Origin: Protopterus annectens
Lineage: Eukaryota; Chordata; Ceratodontiformes; Protopteridae
Length of the DNA stretch: 64,000 bases
Reading direction: 5' to 3'
NCBI RefSeq assembly: GCF_019279795.1
Contig: NC_056732.1
Span: 1,074,553,240-1,074,617,239 of the forward strand
Shown piece by piece: positions 34,500 through 47,080 of the stretch; position 1 is the first letter of the stretch, and each line of letters opens with the position of its first letter. Below the pieces are notes generated by a model. The model made no database searches. It was given only the letters and a program-made list of their open reading frames with translations, and was not told the DNA's origin. A program made the translations under genes and the position numbers.

Positions 34500-37400
34500 A
34501 TGGCAACTCTTTCCATATTATCTTGGAATATCAATGGTCTCACAGGTATACACAAAAGGAAAGAATATTTAATTATATTTAGACATGCAGAGTACAAATA
34601 GCAATGCTACATGAGACACATTTGGAAAGAAATGAGCATGTGGATTTGTTCTGCAGAATATTAGGGACAAAGGAAAAGAGGAGTACTTATAGTAATAGCC
34701 AGAGGAGCTCCAGTACTGACAGACGAGGGAAATAAGGTTAACAATGGCAGATTTGTAGTAGGAAGGGGCAAGGGGTGAGGATTACACTGACATGTTTGTA
34801 TGCCACCTAAAACTGCTATTTTGGAGCTTAACAATTTTGGAAGAAATAATCAGCTTTTAGCGGGGAATATTACTTATAGGTCGAGACTGGAATTTGATTT
34901 GTAACAATGAGGATGTATCTAGGGGGCATAGAAGGAAAAATATAACAAAAGAGGGTAGATTTCTGAAGAAATTTATAAAAAATATTTGGTATGAAAGACA
35001 TGAATTCAGTAGTAAGAACTTGGAGAGAATTCATAGATTCATGCATTGTTACTGAGAAGATAGAAAGTACTCCAGAAGTTATTACTAGTAAGTGGGATAA
35101 AATGAAAGTGGAGTTTAAAAATAGAGTAGAAATAAAAGATAGAGCGATCTAGTTAAGAAGTAATAAGAATTATTTAGAAGGGCTAACAGAGCTTAAAGTA
35201 TTATAAAATAAGGGGAATCACACAGGAAAAGAAGAGGCACAATTGCAGAGTGCTAAAAGAAAATAAGGGAGCACCTGCATAATATGCCTGAATTTAGAAA
35301 GACTGCTGTTAAGCAACTGTTTTTTTGATAATAACTTCAGATCACAAAAACTTCTGGCACAACAACTTAGGCAACATAAAGTAGAAGATGTTGTTGCCAG
35401 TTTTAGAAGGCATATAACAGACACTCTTGGGAACAAGGGTTGGACTTGGCCAGGCTTGTAAGGGCCTTAGGGCCATTAGCCTATGATTCTATAACAATAA
35501 AAATAGCCATCGATCCTGTAGAGGTATTAGAAATATTTAAGAAATATTATGAAAATTTGTATAAGCAGAGAAGTGGGAAAATCATGAAAAAGCACTAATG
35601 GAAATATTTATGGAAAACTTAAACATGCTAATGTTAGAAGGCAGATGAAGCTCAACAGCTAAGAGTTAAGGCAGGAGGAGATGAGATAAAAGTGATGATG
35701 TATAACCAATCTACAGGAAAGTCCCCAGGTAGTCTGATGGAAGTTTGGAAGTTAGGAGGGAAGAAAGTTATAAAGTTTTTTTAACAGTATTTTAAAAGGA
35801 GGTGGCTGTAATACGTACAGACAGTACAGACCCATCTGATCCGGGTTCATATAGGCCCATCTCAATTCTAAACCATGATTATAAAGTGGTTATGTCTATA
35901 ATGGCTAAAAGAATCTCAAATGTGATGCCAAAATTGATAGGTATGGACCAGTGTGGTTTTGTGGATGGGGAGGCTTTATAGAACAATGATGATCCAGAGG
36001 GAAGCAGAATGTAAGAAAATACGGCTGTTACTGGTAGGTCTTGATGCAGAGAAAGCATTTGACAGAATAAGCTGGGATTTTATGAGTAGGGCAATGGAAG
36101 CATTTGCATTTCCTGATACAATAACAAGATTATTTAGAAGGATATATGAGGGACTGGAGGCAAAAATCAAAGTGGGAGGGTTCCTTTGTAGTACATTGCA
36201 TCTGAAGGCAGGGATATCCTCTTTCCTCTTTGTAATTTGTGTTATATTTAGAACCACTGGCAAAGAAAATAAGGGACTCAAAAATACAAGGAAATAATTG
36301 GTGCTGTGTTCAAGAAAAGTTGGCATTATTTGCAGATGATATTATTTTATACATGATGGAAACAGAAAAGGATATCTCACTGTTATGGAATATTCTGAGA
36401 CAGCTGCATTTTTTTTGGAATATAAAATTAATGAAGGTAAAACAAAGGCTATAGCTATAAACTGTGTACTCAAGTATGAATTGGTCCAGCAATACCCATA
36501 TTTATGGGGACATGATAAAATGAGGCATTTTGGAGTATGGGTTAAAAATGATTTGATTATGGCAGCTAAGGATATGTGGAAAGAAATTAAACAAAAGATA
36601 ATATAGAAAGTGAAAAACTGAAAGCTCTTGCCCATGGATATGCATAACAAGACACAAGCAGTAAAAATGTTCTTAGTCCCTTTAGTTTTATACACAGGTC
36701 AGGTATATTTTTATCAACCAGAGAAGTTGTGGACAGTAATTAAAGAGTTGAAGGATTTTATCTGAGATGGGAAGAGGGCAAGAGTCAAGGGGGGTAACTT
36801 GATCTTCCTAACAGAACAAGGTGGTTTACGATTACCTGATTTGAAGAGGTATTTCAGAACTACACAGTTAAGGCTCTTATACATAACACAAGCAGAAAGC
36901 TACAATTCAAAATGGAAAGGAATGATAATGGGGGGGGGGGGGCTGTAATTCAAGAAATAAGGAAACAGTGGGATTTTGGATGCAGATTCTTAAGGAGAAT
37001 AACAACAGACATACAGAATATTATATTCATAAAGTAGCAGAAAATGTACTAAGAACTAAGCCAACATGAAAATGAAGAAAGGAGATTCTGCTGATAGGGA
37101 TGACTGGAATAAAGGGTAAAGAGAAAAGACAAGAGAGGTTTGAAATTTACTGGAGGAAGCAGGCAAAGGAACAAAGGTACTGGGAATAAATAATTAACAG
37201 AAGGAATAGGTAACAGAATGAGAAGAAGCCAAGTAGACATTTGGATTATTGGCTAGTAATTACTTTCCTTATCAGGGACTGATACCAGAATATACACAAA
37301 GAGAAAGGGACAGGGGGACCCTAAATGAAAGATCTGCACTGGCTGAGTTTTTAAATGACTCTAGAAGAGAGCTGCTTTTAAAAAAGTATAATCAGCAGGG

Positions 37401-38073
37401 AATATAAAATATTGCATGACAACTATAGGAATCAATCATGAGAGGTCTGAAAAAGACTGGGAAGAGAGATTAGATATGCAATTCATAAATAAACAATGGG
37501 AGGACATATGTATAGCTCCCAAACATGAAACAACATCTAGAAGATTTAGGATTTTTGGCCAGAAGTACTTGCATAGATACGTTTATTCCCCAAGCAGACT
37601 CCAAAAATATTTTTCTCAGGTAGATGGCAAATGTTGGAGGTGTGATGGGGAAGAATGAGGCAACTTGGAACATATGTTTTGGGAGTGTAATGAGGTGGCT
37701 GACTTAAAAAAATTCCCTCTAGAGTACTCTGTCAGGAATACTGGGTGAGCAAATGAGTGTAACTAAGGAAATTATTTTTTTAAACTGGAATACAGGATCT
37801 AACTTGCCTAGACATAGTAAAGCTTTGTTGAGTTTAAACCTGGTGGCTGCCAAAAAAGCAATTACTAGAAAAGGGGTATCAAAATTTAAACCAACTATAC
37901 TTGAAGTAGTGAACTTTGTCACTGAGATAAAAGAACAGGAAGTGGGACCTTTAGAAAACGGTAGGAGCAAATTACATAGAAAGAAAATGGAAATTGTGGG
38001 AACAAAACATGCAGAAAAATGTTTTGCAGAAGGAATGAAGTTTAAGAGTAGGCAGGAACTGAATAATTTATGA
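34500..38073 (+). pseudogene. L1 ORF2: endonuclease, reverse transcriptase, C-terminal zinc knuckle
   Basis: The ATG at 34500 opens MATLSILSWNINGLTG, the typical L1 apurinic-endonuclease start. Blocks in order are LHETHLE (near 34605), RYRPISILNHDYK (about 35845-35890), DQCGFVDG (about 35947), GLDAEKAFDRISW (about 36030-36080, catalytic Asp), FADDIILYMMETEKD (about 36330-36375), and the C-terminal CWRC...EHMFWEC knuckle (about 37632-37690). It ends ELNNL-stop at 38073. Stops and frame changes are frequent, and a CR1 tail (35440-35494) is inserted between endonuclease and RT. The enzyme nicks target DNA and copies L1 RNA; this copy cannot. A G run near 36931 lies within it. Confidence 0.85.
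35440..35494 (+). mobile_element. CR1 3' tail fragment in L1 ORF2
   Basis: TTGGCCAGGCTTGTAAGG to CCTATGATTCTATAAC matches the CR1/SINE tail elsewhere in the window. It is absent from the L1 family sequence, so it is a separate short insertion. Confidence 0.65.
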
Positions 38074-38213
38074 AATGTTGCCAAGATTATACAGCACATA
38101 TATGTTTATATATTCTGTGCTGTCTGTAAATGTGAACTTGTTAATATGGTTTGATTACTTTTATATAAATGTAAGTTTGCCTATGTTACAAGTGATAATT
38201 CAATAAAGGTGTT

Positions 38214-39398
38214 CAGCAAAATTAGAGGAAAACACATGAGAAAATGGTGCTCTGGTAAGGTCAGTGATTAAGAATAGGAAGCAAGCGACAGAAAAATTGG
38301 ATCAAGAAAACTAATGACAGACTGCACAGCATACAACATTAATTTCTTCTGTGTCACATAAGACTTGAAATCATTTCCTCTTCTTAGAATAAAACAAACC
38401 TAATAGTCACTTTGTAACATATCTAAGACTACTAGCTTTCCAGACTGTCTGTGGTATTACTAAAAGAGTGTCATATGGTGACACAACAGGAGCTTTTATC
38501 TTCCATTAGCCACTGAACGATAACTGGCAAATAAAGGAGAACCCACCTGGATATATGCCTGAAAGGAAGGTCATCACGGTGATACAGTGTTGATCCCCAA
38601 AATGTTACAACGTTCACTTTCAGTTGAAAACAAACCTGCTTCACGTTGTTCTCCACATTCAGTTCCTCTGCAGTAACCTTAATAAAATATCCAAAGCACA
38701 GCACATTATAGAAAATCTGCATCACATCACATTCCTCCTAATTCTGTGTGTTTTCCATCGGTTACATAATCCTGCAGTAACTTATTTGTTTTGTGAACAT
38801 GCATGAAGAAGCTGCACAGTATAACAGTTCAAGCTGAGGGTGTACAAGCAGAAATCAGAGTTTAAATCCCAGAGCACATGGTCAGACACTGTGCATCTTT
38901 AAGTAGGTTCACATATATATCTGTGCCATCAGATAGTATATGGAGAAAGACTGTTAGCTTGTTTTCTCTTTACCATATGCTTTAATCTAAAACACGCATA
39001 CACACACATTTTTTTGCATAATTAGAAATCACATTAACTGAATCAATGCCATGTGATACAGAGAAACCTAAACAGACAGATGTGGAGTTTGAAGGCAGAG
39101 AAGACAGGGCTGAACAAAGCAGTCTGCCCATTTCCCTGTATACCTGTATTAGATAAACTTCAGATCTAACTTGACCAGCACTTTACGTTCTACCTCTCTG
39201 AAGAACTGCTTTCTGTCTACCTCATAAATTCTCAAATTCTGTCACCTTTTCTGATCTTACAACCTCTTCAAAGGAAGGCTATGCCAACCTTGCCAAACTC
39301 TTTCTGTGAAAATATATGTCTTGATACGTCTCCTAAACTATCAACCTTGTATCTTCAGTATGCCTTTCTGATCTCATTCATCTCCTCTCTCTCTCTCT

Positions 39399-39439
<41 letters not shown>

Positions 39440-39446
39440 TGTGTGT

Positions 39447-39488
<42 letters not shown>

Positions 39489-40634
39489 CTTTCTCTCTCC
39501 TTAGTATACCTCCCACTTACTTGAACCTCTTGAATTCCATTAGGGTACTTAAAGTTTCAATCTCATACTCTCCTCTTATCTCCTATCATAAGTTCAAATT
39601 ATCTTGTGTTTAGACCTGAAGAATTTCTAGGAACACAGAGTTCTTTAATTTATGAATGCATTTTCCATTCCTAATTGCTGTAAAGTGGCTTAAATTTGCT
39701 GAAACAAAGTTGAACTGGTAAATTATTACATAATCTTAAGTGATTCTATAAAACAAAATTGTACCTTTCCCTAGTGTTGTTGCAAGAACAGCAGTACGGT
39801 GCAGTGCCACTAAATAAGTGTCTTCTCAAATTTATGCAATTCCAAACCTAACATTGCTTGCAATGATACCTCTCTAAATGCCTGATATGCCTGGCGTAAT
39901 ATACCACTAACTAACCTAAAGCTGATACTAAAGAGACCAAGTTGGTACAGCCTATCCAAATAATGAAACCCCACGAATGATAGTATTTGGCAAACCATCT
40001 CTATACCACCTCAAGCACGTTTACCTCAGTCACGGTATATGCACATAATGATGAGTTATATCTCAAAACTAGTTGAATAATAGACTTAAGTTTGATATTA
40101 CTGGATCCCTAGTATTCACTGATCTAAACAATAATCCCCTAAGTCTCAATGTTCTGAACTGAACTACTAAAGCATTACCTCTTAAACAGCAATGCATTAT
40201 TCATATTTCTCTTAAGTTGGTCATAAACAAATCATTGCCTGACCTGAGCATTCAATCCTTATACAGCCAAAAGTCATAAGTATAAGTCACATCTTAAATT
40301 TATTTACAATGAATTTTAAACCAAGTTGTTTTGCCCATGAACTAATTCTGTATAGAGAGATGTGATTTCATTTAAATAAGGAGATACAAAAACATGCACC
40401 GTTTACAGTCATCCACATACTTGGAAATCTAACATCTGAACATTAGAAAAGAATAAATCAAAAAAATCAAGTAAAACTGACCACAAGAACAAACCATGAG
40501 GAACACTCACATTCAACAATTGACAGTCATAGGGTTCCCCTAAGACCAACACTGTTTGTTTCCTCCTTCCTAACCAAATATTTATCCATATAATGATATA
40601 TACATTAACTTTATATATAGATGTGTGTGTGCAT
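38214..40634. other. no gene recognised
   Basis: AT-rich sequence after the L1 3' end. Open frames at 38471-38806, 39281-39613 and 39810-39998 show no domain; the second is mostly the CT repeat. No repeat family could be named. Confidence 0.5.
39383..39484. repeat. (TC)n microsatellite with GT interruption
   Basis: CT-rich run of about 100 bp, interrupted by a short GTGTGTGTGT block. Confidence 0.95.
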
Positions 40635-40944
40635 CATACCTCTCAACTGTACATATTCTCAAAGAATGTCCAGATTTTTGCCTCATATTTTGTACCCGTT
40701 TTTCATAAAATTGTGGTTTTCTGGCAAATTAGTGGTAAAGCATTAAAGTCTGAAGCTAGAAAATAATGACAACCATTTGAGTTTCAGACTTCATACCCTT
40801 CAGAAAACTCATGCTAATGCAAAGCATGTTATTCTATCAACTTTTTATGTATGTAAGAGCAATATTTAAAAACTGTCCCTATTTTTGGATCTTTGTCTTA
40901 CTTTTATTTATGGATTTGCCTGGATTGAGAGGTTGAGAGGTATG
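40635..40944. mobile_element. short hAT-like element with CATACCTCTCAAC ends
   Basis: 310 bp bounded by CATACCTCTCAAC and its complement GTTGAGAGGTATG, the same termini as the 2.3-kb element at 26796-29077. It sits in a GT-rich target, with 8-bp flanks GTGTGCAT and GTGTGTGT that are partly matched. No coding capacity, so a MITE-like relative. Confidence 0.75.
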
Positions 40945-41505
<561 letters not shown>

Positions 41506-41539
41506 ATATATATATATACATACATATATATATATATAT

Positions 41540-42011
41540 GGGTCTACTTTGTTAGAACGAAAGACCACAATACCAAAACCAGAAGGACGAAACCCCGGAA
41601 CATCGAAAACCGCGTAACTGCAAAACACACACAAAGATACACACAACTGCCTCAAACTACCAAACACACAACCCTACACTAGAGATAGGCAGGGGGGCCA
41701 AGCCCCCCTGCACCCCCACACCCCCCTACTTTAATATTCTAACTCCGAGATCGCACAGACACACAAGGCAAACTCACACCCACACATTTCAGTCCCTCAC
41801 AAACATACACACCACAGTCACAACACACACTTACACACAGCAATACCCCTTACAAATACACTTGTACATGCATACTTACCTACAGAGGAACACCAAAAGC
41901 GCTAAATCAAAATCCCGTAATATCGGGATTTTGAATTTCGCACTTTTTGGTGTTCTGGGGTTTCGTCCTTCTGGTCTCGGTGTTGTGGTCTTTCGTTCTA
42001 ACGAAGTAGAC

Positions 42012-42013
<2 letters not shown>
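41540..42013. mobile_element. palindromic element E2 (GGRTCTA family)
   Basis: 474 bp between TA tracts, with inverted ends of about 63 bp (41540-41602 and 41951-42013; about 5 mismatches) starting GGGTCTACTT. An internal hairpin lies at 41891-41952, with AATCCCG/CGGGATT at its tip. The shared core is on the minus strand at about 41683-41755 (TCTCGGAGTTAGAATATT, AAAGTAGGGGGGTGTGGG) together with a small GGGGGGC/GCCCCCC palindrome. No coding capacity. Confidence 0.85.
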
Positions 42014-42082
<69 letters not shown>

Positions 42083-42100
42083 CATATATATAGAGAGAGA
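42014..42100. repeat. (TA)n microsatellite
   Basis: TA tract with short GTATATAC interruption and a GAGAGAGA end. A further TA tract of 34 bp (41506-41539) separates the two palindromic elements. Confidence 0.95.
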
Positions 42101-42409
42101 GAGATATTCATTCAATCTATAAATAATTCTCTGGTGACACAGAATGCCAAAAGCATTATCCATAACCAAACAGGTAAACACTGATAAGTTATTATCAAGC
42201 ACTACATTAACTATTTCACAGAAGTTAAATATACTTAAAGAGGGTTGTTCTACTCTCTACAACCCATGATGGCTGTTGTCCAACAATTTTGTATTTCTTT
42301 CTTCAAAAGATTTACAACATGCTGTTCATAGGTAGGTACTAGGCTATCGGCCCAAGGGCCTAAGTAAGCCTAGCCAACAAGGTTCCCTGGCTTTCGCCAC
42401 CCAAGAAAG

Positions 42410-45154
42410 TTATTTTCCTGTGCCCCTGTCGAGCAGAGCCACAGAAGTGATTCCCGGGGTGAATCTTCTATTTCCCATCCACTCATCAAGATTTTTCTTG
42501 AAGAGTGCTAATGAGGAACTCTGCTTGACACAGATGGGTAGCTTGTTCCAGAGTATGGGAAGTCTCTGGGACAGGAATCTATCCCTCCGGCATGTTCTTT
42601 TTATTGTGGTGACAAGGTTTAGGTCCCTAGAGCGTGTAGCTTGGAGGGATTGAGATTTCTTTAGGTGCAGCATGTCCAACAGCTCTGGGTTTAACATAGC
42701 TTTGTGTGTTAGGCAGAGATCACCTTGGAGTAGGTGATATGCTATGGAGTAAAGCTGGAGTTTTTCTGAGACGGTCAGCATAGGGTATCTGTTTGAGGCT
42801 GCTAATCCTCTTTGTGAGATACTTCTGTGGCCTTTCCAGTTGTTGCAGATTTCTTGTGAGGTACATTCCAAAAGGGGCATTGTACTCTATAATGGGTCTA
42901 ATGAGTATAGAGTAGAGGGGAACAATGACCTCTTTTTTCCTGTATGGGAACCCTTTCATGATGAGGTGTGCCACGTAGAAGGATTTCCTGACTACTGTGG
43001 TGATGTGATTATCAAAGGAGAGACTACTGTCCACCTGGGTCCCAAGGTCTCTTATCACGCATTCAGCTTTAAGTAGACTGCTGCCTATGTGGTAGTTCAT
43101 GGGTACAGAGCTTTAATCAAAGGGGATGACAATGCACTTTTTGGCATTGAGCTTGAGGCCATGGCTCTGACACCAGGCATCTGTCTCAGTGAGGCCCTTC
43201 TGTAGGATGTCCACATCACTTGGGGACTTGACTATGGCTCCTAGTTTGCAGTAATCTGCGAACTTCATTAGCCAGAGACCTTCTGCGTTAGCCTGTACTT
43301 CAGAGAAGTAGATACCAAACAGGAGAGGACCCAGGACTGAATCTTGTGGTACTCCACTTGTCACTGGTTTGAAGTCAGATTTGGAGTCTGCAACTTTTAC
43401 AGAGTGGGTTCTGTCAGTGAGCCAGTTGGCAACCCATCTTGTGACGTAGGGATTTATACTTAGTTTAGTGAGTTTATCTATAATTCCAGAATGGGGGATG
43501 GTGTCAAAAGCCTTGATGAGGTCAAGATAGGCAGTGTGAATCACCTTACCCTCGTTTATGGCTTTGGTGACTGCTTCATAAAGGTCAATCAGGTTCAGTA
43601 GGCATGATCTGCCTTTCACAATCGCAAACTGGGTGGGGTTCAGAGTTTGGACGTTACCAGTGTCTTTGTTTATGAGTTCTATGATGACACGTTCCATGGC
43701 CTTGCAGACCAGACTCATCAGGCTAATAGGGTGATAGTTCCTGGGGTCCGTGGTGGCTCCCCCTTTGTGGAGTGGGATAACTGTTGCTGTGCGACATTCA
43801 GTGGGCACAAAGCCTGATGTGAGGCTATGACTGAACATGGTGCTTAAGTGGGGAGCCAGTTCATTCTGAAGTTCATGTAAAACGCAGCCTAGTATGTTTG
43901 CCCGGTCCCATGGATGCTGTGTTTTTGGCTTTAGAGAGTGCAGTTTTTACCTGCGTAGTTGTGATTACTGGGACTCTGCATTCTTCCAGTATAGATATGG
44001 GCCGTTTAGGGGGTGAGAAGGGGGTAAGGTTAGCACTGAACCTATCCGCCAGGATGTTGGCAATATCAGTTGGTTCTGTAATTTTCGTACCATTGTGCTG
44101 TAACTCAGAGCAGATCTGGGTGTTGCCACTGAGATTCTTGACATAGCTATGGAATGCTTTGTGGTTGTCCTTAGAATCAGTGGCAATTTTGTTTTCATAG
44201 CTAGCTTTGGAGGATATTATGAGGGATCTCAGATTCTTACTGAGGCTGACCAGAGAGCTCCTCCACTCATGGGATTTTACTCTCTTTTGCAACAGTTTCT
44301 TCCTTCGGTTGTAGAGTTTGTTTATGGCAGGGGACTGCTGGATTGGCTTCCTTTTTTTGGAGGATAGCATCTTGGTTCTGTTGGGGATAGTATGATCCAT
44401 GCATTTGTGTAAGTGCATCTCTGTAGGATTCAGCAGTTGTAACTGTATTGTCCATCTGCATGGGTGTCATGAAGTTCGTCACTTCAGTCTTAAGAAGCAT
44501 AAAGTTGGCTTTGGAGAAAATTTTTACAGTGGTTTCCTTATTGGGGGGTGGGATGCAGATATCTAGGGTGATTAGCTTATGGTCAGATCTGACCAACGAG
44601 GAGTTGACTTCAGGTGTGGAACACTGGTCACTCATGTTGGTGATGAATAGGTCTAGGATACTGTTGCTCCTGATGGGGGTGTGGATAAGTTGATCCACGG
44701 CACTGGAATTTATGAATTCCAGAAAGCGTTGAGTGAAGGAGTTGGAACATGAGTAGTTTTCCCAGTTGAGGGTGGGATAGTTGAAATCCCCCATTATTAG
44801 GGTGTTTGGTTGAACCCTGATATTTTCCAGTATATCGAGAAAAGATGAGTGGGAATCCTGGGGCACTGTGGGAGATCTGTAGCAAACTACAATTTGGATT
44901 GCAGTTTTGTCCAGTTAGTTGCACTTGGATAATCTCGGATGCATTATGCTGAGCAACTAGCCTGGAGGTGTGGATATCCTGAATATGGACACACCTCCAC
45001 CTTTGGTGTTCCGGTCCAGGTTAGATGGCCGAAAGGTGTGGTATGAGTTATAGCCTGGTAATGCAGGGGTGCTCTCTGGTGCCTTGAACCAGGTCTCAGT
45101 CACTGCACAGATATCGATGTTCTCCATTTTAAGGAGTGCCTCGAGAAAGTGCAT
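42410..45154 (-). pseudogene. CR1 ORF2: endonuclease and reverse transcriptase
   Basis: The endonuclease spans about 44267-45154: IDICAVTETWF, LIMGDFNYPTLNW, RSDHKLITLDI. A linker (43873-44418) leads into RT (43113-43838) with PLHKGGATTDPRNYHPISL, AYLDLIKAFDTIPH and SGVPQDSVLGPLLFGIY. The C-terminal region is at 42410-43100. The active-site block reads KFADYCKLG, with Tyr replacing the second Asp of the usual FADD, which alone would abolish catalysis. Frame changes separate the blocks. The family nicks DNA and copies its RNA from the 3' end. Confidence 0.88.
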
Positions 45155-45216
45155 TTTGAGGTTTAGACTTCTAGCATTGAGTAGAATTACCCTCAGTTTT
45201 TGCTTGCTTGTACCTG

Positions 45217-46091
45217 TTATGGTGGTGAATTTGTCATTTGAACCTTGCCTAAAAAAGGTACTATAGGGGCGGCAAGAGCCTTAGCCAGTATCCGGAATCC
45301 CAGGGGTGACAGGTGCAGGCCATCTCTGGCAAAGCATCGTGGTCTGTCGACCATGTTGTCCCAGGCAGACAGATACTGGATCCCCTTAGAATGACACCAG
45401 AAGCTTAGCCAACTGTCAAAGTCAATCATTTTGTCCTTGTAATGCGGTATCATTCTGGGCGATGGCAGGATGCTACTAAGGGTTAGGGTCATACCTGCCT
45501 GGGCTACAAGATCGGAGAGCTCTTCCATGTCTCTTTTCATGTAGTCCAGGGAGGTACATCTCAGGTCATTCACACCAACATGGACAATGACAGAGTCATA
45601 TTTGTACTTGTTGTGGAGTGATCTGAGTACATGGGTTATGTGGCGGATAGGTTGTTTATGCCTTATGGGCTGTGGTTGAGTGGTACACTGAGTCTGTGGG
45701 CTATGTATCACTTGGGTTGTGGTGGGGGTGGAGGTTGCTTGCCTTTCTGCTTTGAAGGTCTCTGTTGCTTGGGCAGATTATTACTGAGAGCCTCTGTGAA
45801 TGTTTTTGTGTTTCTATGTGTGGATTTTGGTGGTGTTAGTTTAGTGGGACTATGTGATGAGTGTGGTGTGGTGCAAGTGTTTACCTTCTCCTCTTGACTT
45901 TCAAGTTCAGTCTTGGTTGGAGAGAGCTTTACCTCCAGTTTGGCTAGATAAGTGCATCTCTCACAGGTTATAATGTTGGGTGGTAGGAGGAGAGGGTTGT
46001 CTGTGTACATGAGGCAATTGCTACATTGCCCCAAGATGCCCAGATTCATCAGACAGACAGGAGAGAACACTGGGAGCTGACCCTTGAACAT
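45217..46091 (-). pseudogene. CR1 ORF1 with SGNH esterase-like domain
   Basis: It starts with MFKGQLPVF at 46091. A CxxC...CxxC cluster (CSNC to CERC) follows within the first 45 residues, then a Lys/Gln/Pro-rich linker, then after a frame change the esterase part (45217-45711). Esterase blocks present are VIVHVGVNDLR (the GxND block) and RDGLHLSPLGFRILAKAL (the DxxH block). The N-terminal GDS block with the nucleophile serine, present in the remnant at 9770-9800, is missing here; a short deletion appears to join the linker to RHITHVLRSL. CR1 ORF1 proteins accompany the RNA; the esterase role is not well defined. Confidence 0.82.
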
Positions 46092-46105
46092 GCCTGAATA
46101 AAAAA

Positions 46106-46222
46106 CTCTTTCCTCTAGACAAGTGAGGAAATTAAGTACAAGAGCTGTTTTCCTCTAAGCAAGTGAGGAAAGTAAGTACAAAACTGTTTTCCTCTGGGTA
46201 ATGAGGAAGGTTGAGTGCTGTA
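46106..46222 (-). repeat. 39-bp tandem repeats in CR1 5' region
   Basis: Three units start at 46106, 46145 and 46184. Each contains TTTCCTCT and a matching GAGGAAA, giving a small inverted repeat per unit. They lie just upstream of ORF1, where LINE promoters sit, so a promoter role is possible. Confidence 0.75.
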
Positions 46223-46230
46223 GTAATTTG

Positions 46231-47017
46231 TAGGTTATTTAGTGCTTACAAGTTCTGAACAAGTGCTGGGCACAAAGAAGCAAATTCAAGTGCTAAAACT
46301 AAGACACTAGATAATTCTAAGGTCAAAGCAAATTCTTCAAATAGAGAAAAGACTTAGAGGTCTTTACCTCTGTACCAAATCGTAACTTCCCCCTTTATGG
46401 TATGGAATAACATATGGCACTTTCCAGTCATCTGGAGCCCCACCACTCACAAGTAAAGTCTTAAACAGTTCAAACAATGAGCTAGTCAGTATATCCTAAA
46501 TCTCTCATATAACTTAACTGGAAAAAGAAAATCAGGTTTCATACTACATGTATGTTTATGCATGCTTAACTTTTTTGATGCAGCAGGCAATCTCTAACTG
46601 TATGGCTTACTGTGAAGACTATGTCTCACTGTACCTTTGTCTGAACTGCCTCTGCCTTCTATATTCCTGTAAACATGAAATGTGTTGACCTATGTACAAA
46701 GAGGGACAACAGCTTCTTGATTCTTGCTACTTACTGCTGATACCTCTTCCTGTGCAACCCAGTATCCCACTATCCTTTTCCATCTCTTTGCCTACTTTGG
46801 GACCACATGATATAGCTACTTGCAGGTTCTTTGTTAATACTTCTCCTTCCTCATCAGCTAGCCACTTTATTCATAAGTTACAGTTTCTCCAAACACATTA
46901 TTTTGCATTTTTGAACTGAATTTAAGTAACGTGTTTTAGAGCATTCCTCCAATCTTGTGACTTCACTTTTCAAAATGTTCTACATACTTTTATATATCAG
47001 CCATGATATATATATAT
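46231..47017. other. no gene recognised
   Basis: AT-rich sequence with a chance open frame at 46692-46919 and a short TA run near 47005-47015. Confidence 0.5.
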
Positions 47018-47080
47018 GTTCATAGGTTCACAAATGTGTACCAGGCTAACGACCACAAGGGCTTTTTTAAGCTTAGCCAT
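47018..47080 (-). mobile_element. CR1/SINE 3' tail fragment
   Basis: Minus strand reads TGGCTAAGCTTAAAAAAGCC to CCTATGAAC, a diverged copy of the CR1/SINE tail. It abuts the 5' end of the L2 that follows, in the opposite orientation. Confidence 0.6.

Larger units (their letters stand above)
42322..46230 (-). mobile_element. CR1 LINE, nearly full length
   Basis: Minus-strand element with 5' tandem repeats (46106-46222), ORF1 (45217-46091), ORF2 (42410-45154) and a 3' tail ending GCCTAGTACCTACCTATGAAC at 42322. ORF1 with an esterase-like domain plus an endonuclease/RT ORF2 and a CTATGA-type terminus are characteristic of CR1. The SINE tails at 808-942 and 59793-60023 match this 3' end. Several frame changes interrupt both ORFs, so it is inactive but only moderately old. 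Confidence 0.9.

Noticed and set aside
42410-45711. Plus-strand open frames across the CR1 region as separate genes
   Set aside because: They are antisense shadows of CR1 ORF1 and ORF2.
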